From: Hoeflea marina
GTDB lineage: Bacteria; Pseudomonadota; Alphaproteobacteria; Rhizobiales; Rhizobiaceae
DNA: 40,777 nucleotides
Direction: 5' to 3'
Assembly (NCBI RefSeq): GCF_003182275.1
Contig: NZ_QGTR01000010.1
Coordinates: forward strand, 1-40,777
This document shows, piece after piece, positions 24,960 through 35,478 of the stretch. Numbering within the stretch: the first letter of the stretch is position 1; each line of letters begins with the position of its first letter. Position numbers and translations under genes: made by a program. The notes beneath the pieces were generated by a model, which made no database searches, was not told where the DNA came from, and was given only the letters and a program-made list of their open reading frames with translations.

Positions 24960-25110
24960 TTTCGCCGGAATTTGGCCGCTATAGCGCCGCAATTGCGGTT
25001 CAAATCGCGCTCAAAACCCGGGAAAACATGATTTGTTAACCCTGTCTGTTCAATGCGGATTAACCGCGACCGGTTAGATTTGGTCAACCACACTTTCAAG
25101 GAGATCGGTC

Positions 25111-25620
25111 ATGGGCCGCATGCAAGCACTTGCCCGCAACCCGGCAATTTTGGCGCTCTTCGTCGCGCTGGCAGTTACCGGATGCGCGTCGAAGAAGAAC
25201 AACCTTCCCAACAACGCGTCCGACCTCGGCCTCGGCGCGGGCGCCGCGACCCCGGGATCGCAGCAGGATTTCACCGTCAATGTCGGCGACCGCATCTTCT
25301 TCGACACCGACTCCTCGGTGATCCGGGCCGACGCCGCCGCCACGCTCGACCGCCAGGCGCAGTGGCTGGGCCAGTACGGCAACTACCAGATCACCATCGA
25401 AGGCCATGCCGACGAGCGCGGCACACGGGAATACAACCTGGCCCTCGGCGCCCGCCGCGCCGCCGCCACCCGCGACTATCTGGCCTCGCATGGCGTGCCG
25501 GCCAACCGCATACGCACGCTCTCCTACGGCAAGGAGCGGCCGGTGGCCGTCTGCGACGACATCTCCTGCTGGTCGCAGAACCGCCGCGCGGTCACCGCAC
25601 TGGCCGGCGCGGGAAGCTGA
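25111..25620 (+). CDS. pal: Peptidoglycan-associated lipoprotein Pal
   Basis: Pal is a 169-residue outer-membrane lipoprotein that ties the outer membrane to peptidoglycan. The signal sequence ends in a lipobox, LAVTGCASKK (lipidated Cys26). The OmpA-like domain follows, with VGDRIFFDTDSSVI, then the peptidoglycan-binding GHADERGTREYNLALGARRA, in which the Asp and Arg that bind diaminopimelate are kept. AAGGAG lies eight bases before the ATG. There are 151 bases between tolB and pal, enough for a separate promoter. Confidence 0.95.
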   Translation: MGRMQALARNPAILALFVALAVTGCASKKNNLPNNASDLGLGAGAATPGSQQDFTVNVGDRIFFDTDSSVIRADAAATLDRQAQWLGQYGNYQITIEGHADERGTREYNLALGARRAAATRDYLASHGVPANRIRTLSYGKERPVAVCDDISCWSQNRRAVTALAGAGS

Positions 25621-25642
25621 GCCTGACGCCCTGAATGCAGCA

Positions 25643-25670
25643 GGCGGGCGGTCTTCGGGCCGCCCGTTTT
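25643..25670 (+). terminator. Intrinsic terminator after pal
   Basis: CGGGCGG (25645-25651) pairs with CCGCCCG (25660-25666), followed by TTTT. It may reduce readthrough into cpoB. Confidence 0.6.
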
Positions 25671-25784
25671 GCATTTCTCCTTATTTTAGCCGATTTGTGC
25701 GTTGATTCACTCTTCGAGCCTGCGATAATCGAGGCACGCCGGGCGGGCCAGCCTGGGCCGGCGATCAGGCAAGAAGGCAGTTTC

Positions 25785-26708
25785 ATGCATCATCTTCGTT
25801 CACTCTTCATCGCCGTCGCCGTCGTCGCGCTGGCCGCCCCGGCTTCGGCCGGCGGCATCTTCTCCGTCCTGAGCCCGCAGCGCGCGCTTCCGCCCGCCGC
25901 GGTGGGCCAGTCCGGGGCAACCGTCCAGAACGTGCAGGTCTCGGGCGACGACGTCTTCCGCATCGGCCAGCTCGAGGAGCAGGTGCGGGGCCTCAACGGC
26001 CGCATCGAGGAACTGGGCTTCCAGCTGCTGCAGATGCAGGAGCAGATGCGGCAGATGCAGGAGGACAACGAGTTCCGCTTCCAGCAGCTCGAAGGCGGCG
26101 GCACGGCCAAGCGGAGCGATGCCGGTCCGGCGGTGACGGAGCCCGCCACCAAGCAGGCCGATTCCTCCGCGCTCCCCGGCGTCGAGGACACAGCCACGGC
26201 CTCGACCAATCCGGGCGCCGGCGCGCCGCCCAAGGACATCGGCCAGATCATCTTCGACGACAGCGGCAATCTCGTCGCGCCGTCGGGCACGGCTCCGGCG
26301 ACGGGCAGCCAGACGGCGTCGCTCGGCTCGCCCGAAGAGCTCTACCAGACGGGATACAACCACGTTCTGGCCGGCGACTACCCGCTCGCCGAGCAGGTGT
26401 TCCAGGACTACCTCGCCGCCTATCCCGAGGGTCCGCAGGCCTCCGACGCGATGTTCTGGATGGGCGAGGCGCAGTTTTCGCAGGCCCGGTTCAACGAGGC
26501 GGCCAAGACATTCCTCGACGCCCACAAGCTGTTTCCGAAGGCCGACAAGGGACCGGAGACACTGCTGAAGCTCGGCATGTCGCTGGCAGCCCTCAACAAC
26601 CGCGACACCGCCTGCGCCACCTACCGCGAAGTGCTGGTGAGCTATCCGGGTTCATCCAAGGTGATCCGCGACAAGGTCGCCCGCGAACAGAAGCTGAGCA
26701 GCTGCTGA
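25785..26708 (+). CDS. cpoB: CpoB/YbgF, Tol-Pal periplasmic coordinator
   Basis: This 307-residue exported protein coordinates peptidoglycan synthesis with outer-membrane constriction in species where it has been studied. The signal peptide ends around ALAAPASAGG (about residue 24). A coiled-coil segment follows (about 60-105, rich in Gln/Glu/Leu: QLEEQVRGLNGRIEEL, QLLQMQEQMRQMQED). After a linker there are C-terminal TPRs (about 180-307, LYQTGYNHVLAGDYPLAEQV; AMFWMGEAQFSQARFNEAAK). AAGAAGG precedes the ATG. Its TGA overlaps a CTG that is the best available start for tilS. Confidence 0.92.
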   Translation: MHHLRSLFIAVAVVALAAPASAGGIFSVLSPQRALPPAAVGQSGATVQNVQVSGDDVFRIGQLEEQVRGLNGRIEELGFQLLQMQEQMRQMQEDNEFRFQQLEGGGTAKRSDAGPAVTEPATKQADSSALPGVEDTATASTNPGAGAPPKDIGQIIFDDSGNLVAPSGTAPATGSQTASLGSPEELYQTGYNHVLAGDYPLAEQVFQDYLAAYPEGPQASDAMFWMGEAQFSQARFNEAAKTFLDAHKLFPKADKGPETLLKLGMSLAALNNRDTACATYREVLVSYPGSSKVIRDKVAREQKLSSC

Positions 26709-28045
26709 CTCCGCCGTCCCCGGCGGCGGCCAGCCGCGGCATACCCAGCGAGCGACCCGATGGCAGGCCCGACGATGGCCTCTCGAAGACGCTGCGCGAT
26801 TTCCTCACCCACATCACCGCGCCCGGACCTCTCGGCATCGCCGTCTCCGGCGGCAGCGATTCGACCGGCCTGCTGCTGGCGCTCGACGCGGTCAACCGGG
26901 CGCTGCCGTCGCCGCGCAGGCTGGTGGGGCTGACCGTCGACCACGGACTGCGCGCCGCATCGGCCGCCGAGGCAGCCGGGGTCGGGGTGCTCTGCCTGCG
27001 CTTCGGCCTCGCGCACGAGACGCTGGCCTGGACCGGACCGAAGCCCGCCACCGGCCTTCAGGCCGCGGCGCGGGAAGCCCGCTACCGGCTGATGGAAGCG
27101 GCCGCCGACCGGCTCGGCCTCGTCGGCGTCGCCACCGGACACACCGCAGACGACCAGGCCGAGACGGTGGCGATGCGCCGGCTGCGCTCGGCCGACGCCG
27201 CCGCGGCAGGCCTCGCCGGCATTCCGCCGGCGACGCTGTTCGATGGTCGCCTCTGGGTGCTGCGGCCGCTGCTTGCCACCCGCCGCGACACCATCCGGCA
27301 ATGGCTCACGCGCGCGGGGCAGGGCTGGATCGACGATCCCAGCAATGCCGACAGCCGGTTCGAGCGGGTGAGGATGCGCCGGCAGCTCTCGGACGGCGTC
27401 GCGCCGGCTGACGCGGCCGACATTGCCGGAGCCCGGCTGGCGCAGGCAGATGCGGTGGCGGCACTCATCGAGGCGGCAGGAACAAGGCTCGCCGACGGCC
27501 GGTTCCGTCTGGAGCCCGGTCAGGCCCCCGCCGCCGTCGTGCTCGCCGCGGCGGAGGCGATGATCGGGCTAGCCGGCGGACGGCGCCGGGCGATGGATCG
27601 CGCCGGGCGCGCGCTGCTGGCCGATTTCATCCTCGGCGGGACCACGGGGGCCTGCACGCTCGGCCGCGCGGTGATGACGCGGAGCGGCGGCGCGCTCATC
27701 CTGCAGCGCGAGCGCCGCGACCTGCCGGAAATCAGTGTGGCGCCGCTGGAGAGCTGCGACTGGGACGGGCGGTTCCGCATCACCAACCGGGATGCGCGGA
27801 CCCCGCTGCTCGTCCGCGCCGGACCGACGCCGGGCCTGCTGCCGGTGGTGCTGCGGCAGGGGGACGGGAGCGGCGACCCGGCGGCTGCCACCGGGCTGTC
27901 CGGGGCCGGTTTCGACGTCGAGCCGCTGTGCGGCCGTGCGTCGCGGCTCCTGCCGGTTTTCGAGCTGCCGGTGGCCCGGTCACTGGCGAATCTGGCCGGC
28001 GCCAGGCCATTTCCCGACTGCCCGTGGGCATCGGCGTTAAACTAG
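26705..28045 (+). CDS. tilS: tRNA(Ile)-lysidine synthase TilS (non-standard start)
   Basis: TilS makes lysidine at position 34 of tRNA-Ile(CAU) with ATP and lysine, so the anticodon reads AUA. The PP-loop SGGSDST is encoded at 26846-26866, and [20 protein letters not shown] and a [17 protein letters not shown] region follow, all characteristic. The frame has no ATG, GTG or TTG upstream of the PP-loop back into cpoB. The first in-frame ATG (26924) would delete the loop, which the enzyme needs. I therefore give CTG 26705, overlapping the cpoB stop in the form CTGA, as a tentative start (446 residues); an alternative start or a sequence error is possible. Confidence 0.75.
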   Translation: MTPPSPAAASRGIPSERPDGRPDDGLSKTLRDFLTHITAPGPLGIAVSGGSDSTGLLLALDAVNRALPSPRRLVGLTVDHGLRAASAAEAAGVGVLCLRFGLAHETLAWTGPKPATGLQAAAREARYRLMEAAADRLGLVGVATGHTADDQAETVAMRRLRSADAAAAGLAGIPPATLFDGRLWVLRPLLATRRDTIRQWLTRAGQGWIDDPSNADSRFERVRMRRQLSDGVAPADAADIAGARLAQADAVAALIEAAGTRLADGRFRLEPGQAPAAVVLAAAEAMIGLAGGRRRAMDRAGRALLADFILGGTTGACTLGRAVMTRSGGALILQRERRDLPEISVAPLESCDWDGRFRITNRDARTPLLVRAGPTPGLLPVVLRQGDGSGDPAAATGLSGAGFDVEPLCGRASRLLPVFELPVARSLANLAGARPFPDCPWASALN

Positions 28046-28164
28046 TCATGCAATGGTCGCTCTCGCGCCTTGGCAACGGCGCATTCGAAACCTATGTTAC
28101 GAGCACACAATGGCGTCACGACGCATATTTGGCCCATCAGGCGCCAGGACCCCCGGGGAAAAGA

Positions 28165-30096
<1,932 letters not shown>

Positions 30097-30143
30097 CTGG
30101 CAACCGGCAGGCGGTTCATCCGCCGGCCCCTGTTGACTGACGA

Positions 30144-30180
30144 GATGCCGCAGGATCCCCGGATGCTGCGGCATCCTGCT
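30144..30180 (+). terminator. Intrinsic terminator after ftsH
   Basis: GATGCCGCA (30144-30152) pairs with TGCGGCATC (30167-30175), with an inner ATCC/GGAT helix, followed by CTGCTTTCT. The U-tract is short. Confidence 0.55.
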
Positions 30181-30228
30181 TTCTGGAGCCGAAGCGGCGC
30201 CGGAGGCCGCTCTGGCTCTCTGTCACGA

Positions 30229-30275
30229 TGCATGTCGTGATCGCGAAACCGCCGCACATTTTCGGGCGACATGCA
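30229..30275. repeat. 47-bp nested palindromic element, copy 2
   Basis: This has the same arms and length as copy 1 at 2742-2788, with four differences: position 12 of the unit, two in the inner stem and one in the loop. Outer arms are TGCATGTCG (30229-30237) and CGACATGCA (30267-30275). It is intergenic, between ftsH and glmM. Confidence 0.8.
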
Positions 30276-30398
30276 TGGATGCGCTTCTGCTTTTCATTCA
30301 ATCGCCGACGTGCTCTCAGTTTCCGATCTGTCGCATTGTCCTTTGACGACGTGACATTCACTTCGTCCGGGAATGCTCCGGGCGACGGCCGGAACAGT

Positions 30399-30439
30399 CA
30401 TGGCCTGTTAACCGCACAGCCATGGTCTGTTTACCATGG
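30399..30439 (+). promoter_or_regulatory. Two mutually exclusive hairpins upstream of glmM
   Basis: CATGGC-TGT (30399-30408, one bulged base) pairs with ACAGCCATG (30416-30424). CCATGGT (30420-30426) also pairs perfectly with ACCATGG (30433-30439). The two helices share 30420-30424, so only one can form. If this lies within the transcript, it could be a switch; otherwise the second palindrome could be an operator. Confidence 0.35.
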
Positions 30440-30602
30440 AGCTGAAAACGCCGCGCCCAATGCCGCCGACGGCCCCGTTTCGTGTCAATTGCTACGATTT
30501 GTAATCAAAACTGACTTTATTCTCGTGAGGGAATATAAGACATCAGGGCGACGGGAATCAGCGCGGGACTCATTGATACCGCAGCACCGGCAAGGGGGCT
30601 TC

Positions 30603-31955
30603 ATGAGCAAACGTTATTTCGGGACCGACGGCATCCGCGGTCAATCGAACATGGCGCCGATGACTCCGGACATCGCGATGCGGGTGGGACTGGCGGTCGG
30701 CAACCTGTTCAAGCGCGGCGAGCACCGCCACCGGGTCGTCATCGGCAAGGACACGCGCCTGTCGGGCTACATGATCGAGAACGCCATGGTGGCAGGCTTC
30801 ACCGCCGCCGGCGTCGACGTCTTCCTGCTGGGACCGATCCCCACGCCGGCGGTGGCCATGCTGACGCGGTCGCTGCGCGCCGACATCGGCGTGATGATCT
30901 CGGCCTCGCACAACCCCTACCAGGACAACGGCATCAAGCTGTTCGGTCCCGACGGCTTCAAGCTGTCGGACGAGATCGAGATGCGCATCGAGGCGCTGCT
31001 TGACGAGGACATCCATCTGCAGCTCGCCCGCTCCGAGGCGATCGGCCGGGCCAAGCGCGTGGACGGCGTCCACGACCGCTACATCGAGTTCGCCAAGCGC
31101 ACCATGCCCAAGGACATCACGCTGTCGGGCATGCGCGTGGCGATCGACTGCGCCAATGGCGCCGGCTACAAGGTGGCGCCGGCGGCGCTGTGGGAACTGG
31201 GCGCCGAAGTGGTGACGATCGGCAACGAGCCGAACGGCACCAACATCAATCTCAATTGCGGCTCGACCCATCCGGTGGCGCTGGCGCGCAAGGTGCACGA
31301 GGTGCGCGCCGACATCGGCATCGCGCTCGACGGAGACGCCGACCGGGTGCTCATCGTCGACGAAAACGGCGCCATTGTCGACGGCGACCAGCTGATGGCG
31401 CTGATCGCCGAATCCTGGGCCGCCGACAACCTGCTGCGCGGCAACGGCATCGTCGCCACCATCATGTCAAATCTCGGGCTCGAGCGCTTCCTCGGCGACA
31501 AGGGGCTCAATCTCGCCCGCACCCAGGTGGGCGACCGCTACGTGGTCGAGCACATGCGCGCCCACGACTACAATGTCGGCGGCGAGCAGTCCGGCCACAT
31601 CGTGCTGTCGGATTTCGCCACCACCGGCGACGGCCTGGTGGCGGCCCTCCAGGTGCTGGCCTGCGTGCAGCGGATGGGCCGACCGGTCTCTGAGGTCTGC
31701 CGCCGCTTCGAGCCGGTGCCGCAGGTGCTCAAGAATGTGCGCTATTCGGGCGGCAAGCCGCTGGAGGACAAGCGCGTGCGCCAGGCCATCGGCGACGCCG
31801 AGAGCGAGCTGAGCAAGACCGGCCGGCTGGTCATCCGCGCCTCGGGCACCGAGCCGCTGATCCGGGTCATGGCCGAAGGCGACGACAGGGCCCAGATCGA
31901 GGGCATCGTCGACAACCTGGTCACCGTGATCTCGGATGTGCGCAACGCCGCCTGA
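30603..31955 (+). CDS. glmM: Phosphoglucosamine mutase GlmM
   Basis: GlmM interconverts glucosamine-6-phosphate and glucosamine-1-phosphate for peptidoglycan and lipopolysaccharide precursors. The protein is 450 residues. The phosphorylated serine is Ser102 in [15 protein letters not shown], the metal loop is DGDADR, sugar binding is GGEQSGHI, and the C-terminal phosphate loop is [13 protein letters not shown] start at [13 protein letters not shown] with AAGGGGG upstream; the long frame back to 30228 crosses repeats and hairpins and is not coding. The ftsH-glmM order after tol genes is typical in Hyphomicrobiales. Confidence 0.96.
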   Translation: MSKRYFGTDGIRGQSNMAPMTPDIAMRVGLAVGNLFKRGEHRHRVVIGKDTRLSGYMIENAMVAGFTAAGVDVFLLGPIPTPAVAMLTRSLRADIGVMISASHNPYQDNGIKLFGPDGFKLSDEIEMRIEALLDEDIHLQLARSEAIGRAKRVDGVHDRYIEFAKRTMPKDITLSGMRVAIDCANGAGYKVAPAALWELGAEVVTIGNEPNGTNINLNCGSTHPVALARKVHEVRADIGIALDGDADRVLIVDENGAIVDGDQLMALIAESWAADNLLRGNGIVATIMSNLGLERFLGDKGLNLARTQVGDRYVVEHMRAHDYNVGGEQSGHIVLSDFATTGDGLVAALQVLACVQRMGRPVSEVCRRFEPVPQVLKNVRYSGGKPLEDKRVRQAIGDAESELSKTGRLVIRASGTEPLIRVMAEGDDRAQIEGIVDNLVTVISDVRNAA

Positions 31956-31986
31956 TCTCCATGGTTAACCAAATCTAAAAATGCAA

Positions 31987-32011
31987 AAATGGCGGCTTCG
32001 GCCGCCATTTC
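31987..32011 (+). terminator. Intrinsic terminator after glmM
   Basis: AAATGGCGGC (31987-31996), a TTCG tetraloop, and GCCGCCATTT (32001-32010) form a perfect 10-bp stem with A- and T-rich flanks, so it may work in both directions. Confidence 0.8.
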
Positions 32012-32058
32012 TATTGTCGCAAAATATTTTTGTTTCGATTCCTGGTAAACGAACGTGG

Positions 32059-32090
32059 TTAAGCCAGATTTAACCTTTGCTGCCCATTAT
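32059..32090 (+). promoter_or_regulatory. CtrA box and promoter of outer-membrane protein gene 1
   Basis: TTAA-N7-TTAACC (32059-32075) matches the CtrA consensus TTAA-N7-TTAA(C). CATTAT (32085-32090) lies 15 bases after the start of the second TTAA, a plausible -10. The same box and the same 15-base spacing occur upstream of the next gene. Confidence 0.65.
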
Positions 32091-32161
32091 CCATCTCGAA
32101 ACAACGGTGTGAAGCATTCCGCTCGGGGCATGCAGCGCCAGATTCGACGATGGAGCAGATC

Positions 32162-33010
32162 ATGAAGAAATTCCTCCTGGCGGGTGCGGCCATGGCGCTG
32201 TTTGGCGCGGTAACAGCACAAGCAGCAGACATCATCCCTCAGTTGCCTGAGGAACCCATCTACCAGCAGCCGGAACAGCCGGTGGTGGCCTCGGCTTCGG
32301 GCTGGTACATCCGCGGCGACGTCGGCTATGCCTGGAACCGCAGCAAGGGCGTCGACTTCTTCCAGGGCGACCTCAACACCTACACCGCCTTTTCCAGCTC
32401 CAAGCTGCGCGGCTCCTACTCGGTGGGCGGCGGCGTCGGCTACCAGGCCACCGACCGGCTTCGCGGCGACGTGACGCTCGACTATTTCGGCAAGGCCAAG
32501 TTCAATGGCTCGACCATCGGCACCTGCGGCGCCGGCCCTGTCGCCTGTACCTCGACCGACCTGTCGTCGATGACGGCCTACAGCCTGCTCGCCAACGCCT
32601 ATGTCGATCTCTACAAGTGGGGCCGCTTCACCGCCTATGCCGGCGGCGGTCTCGGCGGCACCTATGTCAAGTGGAACGGCCTGAACAACGTGGCCTGCGA
32701 AGACGCGAGCGGCGACTGCTACGAGGACAACCATGGCGGCGGGGCCAAGTGGCGCTTCACCTACGCGCTGATGGCCGGCGCATCGGTCGACCTGACCTGC
32801 AACCTCAAGGGCGATCTCGGCTACCGCTACCGCCATGTCAGCGGCGGCGGCATGTTCCGCGCGCTGGGCAGCTCCGGCTACCAGGGCTACGACCGCGGCT
32901 TTGACTCGCACGAGGTCCGCGGCGGCCTGCGCTACAGCTTCGGCGGCTGCGAAACCCAGGCAGCCTATGTCGAGCCGGCGCCGATCTACTCCCAGCCGGT
33001 CTACAAGTAA
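32162..33010 (+). CDS. Outer-membrane beta-barrel protein 1 (Omp25/31-like)
   Basis: This 282-residue exported protein has a signal peptide MKKFLLAGAAMALFGAVTAQAA (cleavage after QA-A, about residue 21), then a Pro-rich linker and an alternating hydrophobic barrel pattern (GWYIRGDVGYAWNRS; YSVGGGVGYQATDRLRGDVTLDY; FTAYAGGGLGGTYVKWNG; GDLGYRYRHVSGG). It is a member of the rhizobial surface-barrel family with eight strands. Two Cys pairs sit in loop regions (CGAGPVAC; CEDASGDC), plus further Cys near the end. I start it at 32162, with GGAG seven bases upstream; the ATG at 32150 is less well placed. It is paralogous to the next gene. Confidence 0.88.
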   Translation: MKKFLLAGAAMALFGAVTAQAADIIPQLPEEPIYQQPEQPVVASASGWYIRGDVGYAWNRSKGVDFFQGDLNTYTAFSSSKLRGSYSVGGGVGYQATDRLRGDVTLDYFGKAKFNGSTIGTCGAGPVACTSTDLSSMTAYSLLANAYVDLYKWGRFTAYAGGGLGGTYVKWNGLNNVACEDASGDCYEDNHGGGAKWRFTYALMAGASVDLTCNLKGDLGYRYRHVSGGGMFRALGSSGYQGYDRGFDSHEVRGGLRYSFGGCETQAAYVEPAPIYSQPVYK

Positions 33011-33030
33011 CCAGATCCGACCTTCGATCG

Positions 33031-33061
33031 AGCCGCCCGGTGGAGACACCGGGCGGCTTTC
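33031..33061 (+). terminator. Intrinsic terminator after outer-membrane protein gene 1
   Basis: AGCCGCCCGGTG (33031-33042), a GAGA loop and CACCGGGCGGCT (33047-33058) form a perfect 12-bp stem, followed by TTTCTG. It separates the two barrel genes into independent units. Confidence 0.8.
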
Positions 33062-33132
33062 TGCTGTCCAAATGCGGGCGGCGGGCGCGACAGGGTTAAT
33101 CGACGGCAAACAAACACGGTTAAGAAACATGC

Positions 33133-33164
33133 TTAACCTCGACTTAACCACTCGCCCTCATACT
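33133..33164 (+). promoter_or_regulatory. CtrA box and promoter of outer-membrane protein gene 2
   Basis: TTAACCTCGACTTAACC (33133-33149) is TTAA-N7-TTAACC, the full CtrA consensus, followed by a possible -10 CATACT (33159-33164) with the same 15-base offset as in gene 1. Another TTAACC-compatible GGTTAA lies just upstream at 33118-33123. Confidence 0.65.
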
Positions 33165-33228
33165 CGGCCGCAATGAACTGCACGGACGGCGCCGAGCCTT
33201 CCATGCCCATCGAAGGAAAGGGCTGACC

Positions 33229-34068
33229 ATGCTCAAGCGAATCGCGTTGTCCTCATGTCTGGTGCTGCTGGCGGGCGCGGCGTCGCCGGCGCTGGCCGCC
33301 GACATCGACCAGATCATCTACGCACCGGAACTGCCGACGACGCAGATGGTCGAGGTCGGCTCCGGCTGGTACCTGCGCGGCGACATCGGCTATTCGCTGC
33401 AGAGCAAGGGGGCGGCGACGTCCTACAATGTCTTCGATGCCGGCCCGCCGGCAAGCTACACCGCCACGGCGTTCGATTCCTCGGACCTGACCTCGGATTT
33501 TTCCGGGGCCATCGGCTTCGGCTACGCCTTCACCGACTACTTCCGCTCCGACCTGACGGTCGACTTCAGCCGCGGACGCTTTGACGGCTCGAGCAGCGCC
33601 GCCGGAGACTGCGTCGGCGGCACGCCGGCCAACACCACCTGCAGCTCGACCGGCCGCCAGGACTTCGAGAGCTACGGCTTCATGGCCAACGGCTATGTCG
33701 ATCTCGGCACCGTGGTTGGCTTCACCCCCTATCTCGGCGCCGGCGCGGGCATCACCCGGGTCAAGTGGGACGACCTGAATTCGACCAATCGATGCGTCGA
33801 TCTCGGCGGCGCCTGCGGCACGACCGAGACCGCGCAGGCGGGCGCCGACAGCTGGCGCTTCACCTATGCGCTGATGGCCGGCATGTCCTACGACATCTCC
33901 GAGAGCCTCAAGCTGGATCTCGGCTACCGCTACCAGAAGACCGCCTCCGGCCCGATGTTCCAGTATGACGCCGCCACCGCGCTGGCCGGCGCCAGCGGCG
34001 CCCAGGCCCGCGACAACGGCTTCGAGAAGCACGAGGTCCGCGTCGGCCTGCGCTATGAACTCTGGTAG
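33229..34068 (+). CDS. Outer-membrane beta-barrel protein 2 (Omp25/31-like)
   Basis: This 279-residue exported paralogue of the preceding gene has a signal peptide MLKRIALSSCLVLLAGAASPALAA and the same barrel architecture: GWYLRGDIGYSLQSKG, GFGYAFTDYFRSDLTVDFS, GFMANGYVDLG, YLGAGAGITRVKWDDL, SWRFTYALMAGMSYD, KLDLGYRYQKT and a final strand ending in aromatic residues, EVRVGLRYELW. The C-terminal Trp is consistent with insertion by the BAM complex. Cys pairs recur in the two loops (DCVGGTPANTTC; CVDLGGAC). GAAGGAAAGG precedes the ATG. Confidence 0.88.
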   Translation: MLKRIALSSCLVLLAGAASPALAADIDQIIYAPELPTTQMVEVGSGWYLRGDIGYSLQSKGAATSYNVFDAGPPASYTATAFDSSDLTSDFSGAIGFGYAFTDYFRSDLTVDFSRGRFDGSSSAAGDCVGGTPANTTCSSTGRQDFESYGFMANGYVDLGTVVGFTPYLGAGAGITRVKWDDLNSTNRCVDLGGACGTTETAQAGADSWRFTYALMAGMSYDISESLKLDLGYRYQKTASGPMFQYDAATALAGASGAQARDNGFEKHEVRVGLRYELW

Positions 34069-34095
34069 GCGAAAGCGCCCGATGACCACGATCCG

Positions 34096-34119
34096 AGGCG
34101 GGGGAAACCCCGCCTTTTT
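34096..34119 (+). terminator. Intrinsic terminator after outer-membrane protein gene 2
   Basis: AGGCGGGG (34096-34103), a GAAA loop and CCCCGCCT (34108-34115) followed by TTTTT form a textbook intrinsic terminator. Confidence 0.85.
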
Positions 34120-34140
34120 CGTGCCCTCCGAGCATTCCGC

Positions 34141-34223
34141 TTGACTTCGCAGCGCGGCAAATATACCTCCGCCAGTGGGCCACCCCTCCCCAACGAGGGG
34201 CCACTATCTGGAAGGATAGCCGA
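34141..34223 (+). promoter_or_regulatory. Promoter and serC-type RNA leader
   Basis: A -35 TTGACT (34141-34146) with an imperfect -10 near 34162 is followed by two hairpins. The first is AGTGG-bulge-CCCCTC (34174-34188) with GAGGGG-CCACT (34195-34205). The second is CTATC (34204-34208) with GATAG (34215-34219), whose loop and right arm contain the ribosome site GGAAGGA (34210-34216). This two-hairpin leader with a sequestered ribosome site just before serC fits the described serC RNA motif of alphaproteobacteria, whose ligand is unknown. Confidence 0.6.
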
Positions 34224-35402
34224 ATGACTGGTATCGCCAAGCCGGACAACCGTCCGCAAAATCCCAATTTTTCCTCGGGTCCCTGCTCGAAGCGTCCTGG
34301 CTGGTCGCTCGAAGCCCTTGCCGATGCGCCGCTGGGCCGCTCCCACCGCGCCAAGGTCGGCAAGGCCAAGCTCAAGCAGGCGATCGAGCTTACCCGCGAC
34401 ATCCTCAAGGTTCCCGCCGACTACCGCATCGGCATCGTGCCGGCGTCGGACACCGGCGCCGTCGAGATGGCGCTGTGGTCGCTGCTCGGCGAGCGCGGCG
34501 TCGACATGGTCGCCTGGGAGAGTTTTGGCTCCGGCTGGGTCACCGACGTGGTCAAGCAGCTCAAGCTCAAGGACGTCCGCAAGATCGAGGCGCCATACGG
34601 CGAACTGCCGGATCTTTCGACCATCGATTTCGACCGCGACGTGGTCTTCACCTGGAACGGCACCACCTCCGGCGTGCGGGTGCCCAACGCCGATTTCATT
34701 CCCGCCGACCGAAAGGGGCTGACCATCTGCGACGCCACCTCGGCGGCCTTCGCCCAGGAGATGGATTTCTCCAGGCTCGACGTCGTCACCTTCTCCTGGC
34801 AGAAGGTGCTGGGCGGCGAGGGCGCGCACGGCATGCTCATTCTCAGCCCGCGCGCCGTTGAGCGGCTTCTGACCTATGTGCCGGCCTGGCCGCTGCCGAA
34901 GATCTTCCGGCTAACCTCCGGCGGCAAGCTGATCGAGGGCATCTTCTCGGGCGAGACCATCAACACGCCGTCGATGCTTTGCGTCGAGGACTATCTCGAC
35001 GCGCTCAATTGGGCGCAGTCGATCGGCGGGCTCGACGCGCTGATCGCGCGCGCCGACGCCAACGCCCAAGTGCTGTTCGATTTCGCCGCCTCGACGACCT
35101 GGCTCGGCAATCTCGCCCGGGTCGACGAAACCCGGTCGAACACCTCGGTCTGCCTGACGATCATCGACCCGGACGTGGCGGCGCTCGACGCGGACGCCCA
35201 GGCGGCCTTCGCCAAGGGCGTGGCGGGCCTCTTAGAGAAGGAAGGCGTCGCCTTCGACATCGGCGCCTATCGCGACGCGCCGTCGGGCCTTCGCATCTGG
35301 TGCGGCGCCACCGTCGAGACCGCCGATCTCAAGGCGCTGACGCCGTGGCTCGCCTGGGCTTTCGAGACCCAGAAGGCGACGCTTTCCAGGGCGGCGGCCT
35401 GA
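34224..35402 (+). CDS. serC: Phosphoserine aminotransferase SerC
   Basis: SerC is a PLP enzyme converting 3-phosphohydroxypyruvate plus glutamate to phosphoserine, the second step of serine synthesis (and of pyridoxal phosphate synthesis in some species). The product is 392 residues, of the alphaproteobacterial type. The PLP lysine is Lys194 in [15 protein letters not shown], preceded by ICDATSAAF. The N-terminal [20 protein letters not shown] is characteristic of this subgroup. It has an RNA leader upstream and is followed by serA. Confidence 0.95.
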   Translation: MTGIAKPDNRPQNPNFSSGPCSKRPGWSLEALADAPLGRSHRAKVGKAKLKQAIELTRDILKVPADYRIGIVPASDTGAVEMALWSLLGERGVDMVAWESFGSGWVTDVVKQLKLKDVRKIEAPYGELPDLSTIDFDRDVVFTWNGTTSGVRVPNADFIPADRKGLTICDATSAAFAQEMDFSRLDVVTFSWQKVLGGEGAHGMLILSPRAVERLLTYVPAWPLPKIFRLTSGGKLIEGIFSGETINTPSMLCVEDYLDALNWAQSIGGLDALIARADANAQVLFDFAASTTWLGNLARVDETRSNTSVCLTIIDPDVAALDADAQAAFAKGVAGLLEKEGVAFDIGAYRDAPSGLRIWCGATVETADLKALTPWLAWAFETQKATLSRAAA

Positions 35403-35412
35403 GACCCAGTCC

Positions 35413-35434
35413 GGCCTCGCCCGAGGGCGGGGCC
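35413..35434 (+). terminator. Intergenic hairpin between serC and serA
   Basis: GGCCTCGCCC (35413-35422) pairs with GGGCGGGGCC (35425-35434), giving about nine base pairs with a tight CGAG loop. The sequence after it is C/T-rich (CCCATTTCCTTTA), so this could be a weak terminator or a processing hairpin between cotranscribed genes. Confidence 0.4.
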
Positions 35435-35478
35435 GCCCATTTCCTTTATAGACCTGAACCCCATTCAAGGAGGCCATC

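Larger units (their letters stand above)
30097..30602. other. ftsH-glmM intergenic region with terminator, repeat and leader hairpins
   Basis: No gene is supported. The order is: the ftsH terminator (30144-30175), palindromic repeat copy 2 (30229-30275), an AT-richer stretch, two overlapping hairpins (30399-30424 and 30420-30439), and an AT-rich stretch (30490-30545). The glmM ribosome site AAGGGGG is at 30593-30599. A glmM promoter is expected in 30300-30540, but I could not choose one with confidence. Confidence 0.55.

Noticed and set aside
23553-24992. 479-residue minus-strand open frame
   Set aside because: It is antisense to tolB; the composition is that of a shadow frame.
24995-25012. 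tRNA-like GGTTCAAATC segment after tolB
   Set aside because: No acceptor, anticodon or other arms can be formed around it.
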